DNA from: an uncultured Bacilli bacterium
GTDB lineage: Bacteria; Bacillota_I; Bacilli_A; RF39; UBA660
Assembly (NCBI GenBank): GCA_944372315.1
Contig: CALVYX010000088.1
Span: 1-17,426, forward strand
Length of the DNA stretch: 17,426 nucleotides
Direction: 5' to 3'
Positions 14,447-17,426 of the stretch are shown here, piece by piece (the stretch's first letter is position 1; every line of letters begins with the position of its first letter). A model generated the notes under the pieces. The model saw nothing but the letters and a program-made list of their open reading frames with translations. It searched no databases and was not told where the DNA came from. A program made the position numbers and the translations under genes.

Positions 14447-14602
14447 CTACATCATATTTTCGATTGATTTAGTAGCGTTCTTACTCATCTTATTTACTGA
14501 TGCTTTAATATCGTGCATCATATCAGGATTATACTTCTTATATAGGGCAACTGCACCAACACCTAGTGCCCCTGCTACTAAAAACTTCCATGTTTTTTTC
14601 AT
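14447..14602 (-). CDS. 51-residue membrane-anchored small protein, unknown
   Basis: The frame starts MKKTWKFLVAGALGVGAVAL. A basic head and a short Gly/Ala-rich helix are followed by an amphipathic, Lys/Asn/Met-rich tail (YKKYNPDMMHDIKASVNKMS...). The shape recalls YtxH-like small envelope proteins (Gly-rich helix plus soluble helix) but it is shorter and I claim no homology. AGAGGTG lies 8 bases before the ATG and a strong terminator follows the TAG, so it is surely a real gene. It lies 76 bases after recD2. No proper terminator is seen between them, only an A/T hairpin without a T run, so they may be co-transcribed. Confidence 0.72.
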   Translation of the reverse strand: MKKTWKFLVAGALGVGAVALYKKYNPDMMHDIKASVNKMSKNATKSIENMM

Positions 14603-14634
14603 ATTATTATCACCTCTTGATCAAAAATATGATA

Positions 14635-14679
14635 GTATTCTTGGAATACCATTATTATTATGAAACAAAATAATAATAT
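14635..14679. repeat. Two short inverted repeats between recD2 and the small gene
   Basis: GTATTC-TTG-GAATAC (14635-14649) is a perfect 6-bp repeat. ATTATTAT with ATAATAAT (about 14653-14678) forms an A/T stem that reaches the recD2 stop. Neither is followed by T residues on the minus strand. They could be a weak terminator or a protein site. Confidence 0.4.
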
Positions 14680-16868
14680 TATGCATTATTCCCTATTTTT
14701 GCTATTAATCTATCCTTTATTGTGGTTCTTCTAATATCAGAATTATTATTTAAACTAGCTTTTTTTAGTGCGCTATATTCTCCTACTAAATATAATTTTT
14801 TCTTACTTCTAGTTATCGCCGTATAGTATAGTTTACGATATAACATTTTACCATATCCACCTACTATAGGAAGTACTACCGTTTTAAATTCACTTCCTTG
14901 AGATTTATGAATACTAATAGCATATCCATGTTTAAACTTATTAAAATTACTAGGAGTAAATCTAACTGAATTACCATCAAAATCAATAATTATTTCTTTT
15001 TTGTCAATACTACTAATAACACCTATATCCCCATTAAAAATATTTTCATCTGGCATATTACTAAGTTGTAGAATTTTATCATTTTCACGGTATATGACAT
15101 CTCCAACCATAATTTCTTTTTTCTTACTAGATTTAGGGTTAAATATGTCCTGAATGATCTTATTAAGATTATCTATTCCATTTATTGTTTTATACATTGG
15201 TACTAATACTTGAAAATCTTTATAAGAGTCCTTCTTATGCTTAGTACAAATCTTTTTAATAGTATCGATCACTAAACTACTATCTACTTGTTCAAAAATC
15301 AAATCTTTTTTATTAGTATTAAAAACACTATCATCAATGATTCCACTATTCACATCATAGGCTAAATTAACAATATTAGATCCTTCCTCTTGGCGATATA
15401 AATAATTTAGTTTTATTACTGGTACTACATCACTTTCAATGATATCTTTTAATATTTGACCAGGTCCTACACTAGGTAATTGATAATAATCTCCTACTAA
15501 AATTATCTTAGTATCCGTTTTTAATCCTTTTAAAAGACTATAAAATAAATTAACATCCACCATACTTCCTTCATCAATAATTACCATTTTTGCTTCACTT
15601 TTATTATATTCATTTACTGCAAATTTATTAGTATCTTTATTCCATTTTAAAAATCTATGAATAGTGTATGCTGGAAGTAATGTCGACTCACTGATTCTCT
15701 TACTTGCTCTTCCTGTTGGCGCTAACATCACTACTTCTTTAATTAAATCATCATAAGATAATTTATTAAGCTCTTTATATAAATTGACTATTGCTTTAAT
15801 AATTGTTGTTTTTCCTGTTCCAGGTCCTCCTGTTATGGTTAAAAAATGTTTCGTTTGACTAGATTTAATCGCTAATAATTGTTCATCGTTATATTTAATA
15901 TGATTAGAATCTTCCAATAATTCAATTTTAGCATCTAATTTTTTAATAGTAACATCTTCTTTGGTTACTAAATACTTAATTCGCTTAGCGATATATTCCT
16001 CTGCTTCATTCATATCAAACAAAAAATATTTTTCATTATCTTTTACTACTTTATTAGATAAAATTAAGTTATTCAGATTATTTATGAAGAGTTCTTCTTC
16101 TATTTTTACATTTAGAACTTTTAAAGTATTTTGATATATCTCTTCAATTAATAAATAACTGTGCCCTATGATATTACACATTTCTGTCATAACATAAATA
16201 ATCACTGCTTCTATTCTTCTATTATCCGTTTTAGAATACTCTTTATTTAAAGCAATAGCATCCACTTTTTTAAATAGAATATCAAAAATATCATAAGTGA
16301 TTTGATATAAATTATTATTAATAGTATCCATTGTTTTAATTTTATATTTGTTATATATTAGCATACTCTCTTTTGTAGAAAAACCTAAATCAGTTAAAAA
16401 TAAAATAGTTTGATAACTGCTTTCATATTCTAATAATGTATTATGAAGCATATCAACTTGTTTTTTAGTAATCGTAGGTATCAAAATCAAATTATCAGGG
16501 TTTTCTAAAATAATTTTTAAAGTATCTTTTCCTAACACATCTACAATTTTTTGAGCTTTCTTTTCTCCTATTCCTTTAAACAATCCACTAGTTAAAAATT
16601 CTACAATGGAATCCCTATCTTCTCTTTCTAACCTTTCATAACTTTCTACTTGAAACTGTTCCCCATATTTTTGATGAAAAATAAATCTACCGTGAAAAAT
16701 ATAAGTATCCATATCATTTATTTCATGAAAATAACCAGTAAAAGTTATTGTTTGATTCACTATTTCACTATTTTCATTATTTGCTTCCTTCACTTTAAAT
16801 AAACCAACAAGGTATCCATTATCCCCTTGAAATAATATACGTTTTAAAGTCCCCTTAATAAAATCCAT
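14679..16868 (-). CDS. recD2: RecD2-type (RecD/TraA) SF1B DNA helicase
   Basis: The protein is an ATP-driven 5'-3' DNA helicase for DNA repair, of the stand-alone RecD2 class (no recB/recC nearby). The N-terminal region has an OB-like fold and helix-hairpin-helix repeats (SGLFKGIGEKKAQKIVDVLG, about 94-113). Helicase motifs follow in order: Walker A TGGPGTGKTT (346-355), motif Ia LAPTGRASKR, motif II IIDEGS (430-435), motif III LVGDYYQLPSVGPG (457-470), motif IV region LYRQ (490-493), SH3-inserted motif V GYAISIHKSQGSEF and motif VI YTAITRSKKKLYLVG. At 729 residues it fits Firmicutes RecD2 (about 730-800). A GTG at 16877 is possible, but AAGGAG overlaps it. That SD is 8 bases before ATG 16868, which I choose. 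Confidence 0.93.
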   Translation of the reverse strand: MDFIKGTLKRILFQGDNGYLVGLFKVKEANNENSEIVNQTITFTGYFHEINDMDTYIFHGRFIFHQKYGEQFQVESYERLEREDRDSIVEFLTSGLFKGIGEKKAQKIVDVLGKDTLKIILENPDNLILIPTITKKQVDMLHNTLLEYESSYQTILFLTDLGFSTKESMLIYNKYKIKTMDTINNNLYQITYDIFDILFKKVDAIALNKEYSKTDNRRIEAVIIYVMTEMCNIIGHSYLLIEEIYQNTLKVLNVKIEEELFINNLNNLILSNKVVKDNEKYFLFDMNEAEEYIAKRIKYLVTKEDVTIKKLDAKIELLEDSNHIKYNDEQLLAIKSSQTKHFLTITGGPGTGKTTIIKAIVNLYKELNKLSYDDLIKEVVMLAPTGRASKRISESTLLPAYTIHRFLKWNKDTNKFAVNEYNKSEAKMVIIDEGSMVDVNLFYSLLKGLKTDTKIILVGDYYQLPSVGPGQILKDIIESDVVPVIKLNYLYRQEEGSNIVNLAYDVNSGIIDDSVFNTNKKDLIFEQVDSSLVIDTIKKICTKHKKDSYKDFQVLVPMYKTINGIDNLNKIIQDIFNPKSSKKKEIMVGDVIYRENDKILQLSNMPDENIFNGDIGVISSIDKKEIIIDFDGNSVRFTPSNFNKFKHGYAISIHKSQGSEFKTVVLPIVGGYGKMLYRKLYYTAITRSKKKLYLVGEYSALKKASLNNNSDIRRTTIKDRLIAKIGNNA

Positions 16869-16899
16869 TTTGATCACTCCTTGTTAGTTATCTACTTAA

Positions 16900-16928
16900 A
16901 TTATACTCTGAATAATCTTTATAGTCCA
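16900..16928 (-). promoter_or_regulatory. Predicted promoter of recD2
   Basis: TGGACT (16928-16923) and a perfect TATAAT (16905-16900) are 17 bases apart on the minus strand, about 30 bases before the chosen start. It sits directly behind the terminator of the previous gene. Confidence 0.5.
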
Positions 16929-16930
16929 TT

Positions 16931-16955
16931 AAAAAAAGACATTTTACAATGTCTT
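16931..16955 (-). terminator. Terminator of the glycine-rich protein gene
   Basis: AAGACATT-GTAA-AATGTCTT followed by further T residues on the minus strand is a clean 8-bp hairpin terminator. It lies 5 bases after the stop codon. Confidence 0.87.
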
Positions 16956-16960
16956 AATTT

Positions 16961-17426
16961 TTATTTAATTGATAGACGTGTTATTCTAACATAACCGTTA
17001 CCACTTCGACCAGTCATAGTAGAGCCTGTACTAGTTGGATTCGGCATAGAAGCATTACCATTAATAGTAGAAGTAGTTCCTGACTCGAATTGTGAAGAAA
17101 CATAGTTAGAACCTCCTCCTCCACCAGCACCAGTATAAGAATAATAATAACAATTAGCTAAATATACACTTCGTCCACCAGCTCCGCCAGTTCCAGTAGT
17201 CCTACCAGAAGAACCATTATTTCCATTGGCTATAGTAGTACCTCGCATGGAAGAAGAAGCACCGCCTCCGCCTCCGCGGTAACCAGCTCCACCGCCTCCA
17301 CCAGCACCACCGTAGCATAGAGTAGCATCATTACTAGAAGAAGTTGTAGCAGTATATCTTGTACCACCAGTTCCTACAGCGGTTAAAGTAGCAGCACCAC
17401 CACCTGTTGTAGTACTATATCCATTA
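16961..17426 (-). CDS. Glycine-rich surface-type protein, C-terminal part (start outside window)
   Basis: The frame stays open to the window edge, giving at least 154 residues. An internal ATG at 17248 should not be taken as the start. The sequence is built of Gly/Thr/Ser/Asn-rich stretches such as GGAGGGGGAGYRGGGGGA and GAGGGGGSNYV, and ends with MPNP...GNGYVRITRL. That pattern matches the bacterial glycine-rich domain (Gly_rich, PF12810-like) of large secreted or cell-surface proteins in gut Firmicutes. No LPXTG anchor or membrane helix follows, so the C-terminus is free. GGC/GCG-rich codons make this the most GC-rich part of the window. A surface role is likely, and what the missing N-terminus holds is unknown. 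Confidence 0.75.
   Translation of the reverse strand, partial: NGYSTTTGGGAATLTAVGTGGTRYTATTSSSNDATLCYGGAGGGGGAGYRGGGGGASSSMRGTTIANGNNGSSGRTTGTGGAGGRSVYLANCYYYSYTGAGGGGGSNYVSSQFESGTTSTINGNASMPNPTSTGSTMTGRSGNGYVRITRLSIK

Noticed and set aside
14630..14680. Terminator for recD2
   Set aside because: The A/T hairpin there has no T run on the minus strand, so I list it only as an inverted repeat.

Overview
This is a very AT-rich window (GC probably below 30 percent) with Firmicutes-style signals: strong AAGGAGG-type Shine-Dalgarno sites, T-box leaders in front of aminoacyl-tRNA synthetase genes, hairpin-plus-U terminators and a SipW-type signal peptidase. Tryptophan is encoded by TGG and one gene ends in TGA, so the standard bacterial code fits, not the Mycoplasma code. 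The neighbour pairs hisS-aspS and AI-2E-transporter-like gene/alaS match Bacilli (yrrI-alaS in Bacillus subtilis). An uncultured, small-genome gut Bacilli/Mollicutes-related lineage is my inference. Every intact gene is on the minus strand. The only plus-strand gene is broken.

Reading in the direction of transcription, from right to left:
(1) 17426-16961 is the C-terminal part of a glycine-rich surface-type protein that continues outside the window.
(2) 16868-14447 holds a RecD2-type helicase and a 51-residue membrane-anchored protein, closed by a terminator.
(3) 14284-13424 is an unrecognised membrane-anchored extracellular protein with its own promoter and terminator.
(4) 13284-8716 holds an AI-2E-family membrane protein, an alanine T-box, a P-loop nucleotide kinase and alaS. 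The T-box begins at the stop codon of the first gene.
(5) 8479-7466 is a YhcG/DUF1016 PDDEXK nuclease, and 6951-7349 (+) is a small membrane-protein gene interrupted by one in-frame TAA. This is the accessory-looking part of the window.
(6) 6879-6211 holds a divergent CinA/PncC-like protein and a 37-residue membrane peptide.
(7) 6063-3146 is a T-box leader followed by hisS and an archaeal-type aspS. The leader reads an aspartate codon and has a T-box bulge that fits tRNA-Asp, not tRNA-His. HisRS carries an extra acidic, Cys/His-rich tail.
(8) 3054-47 is a three-gene secretion cassette: a TasA/camelysin-like exported protein, an ER/SipW-type signal peptidase fused to a large polytopic membrane domain, and a DUF5305 membrane protein.

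Most of the window is housekeeping: translation, DNA repair and cofactor salvage. The parts most worth following up are the SipW cassette with its enlarged peptidase, the metal-binding-like tail on HisRS, and the T-box logic of the two synthetase operons. I do not see a CRISPR array, rRNA, tRNA or insertion sequence.
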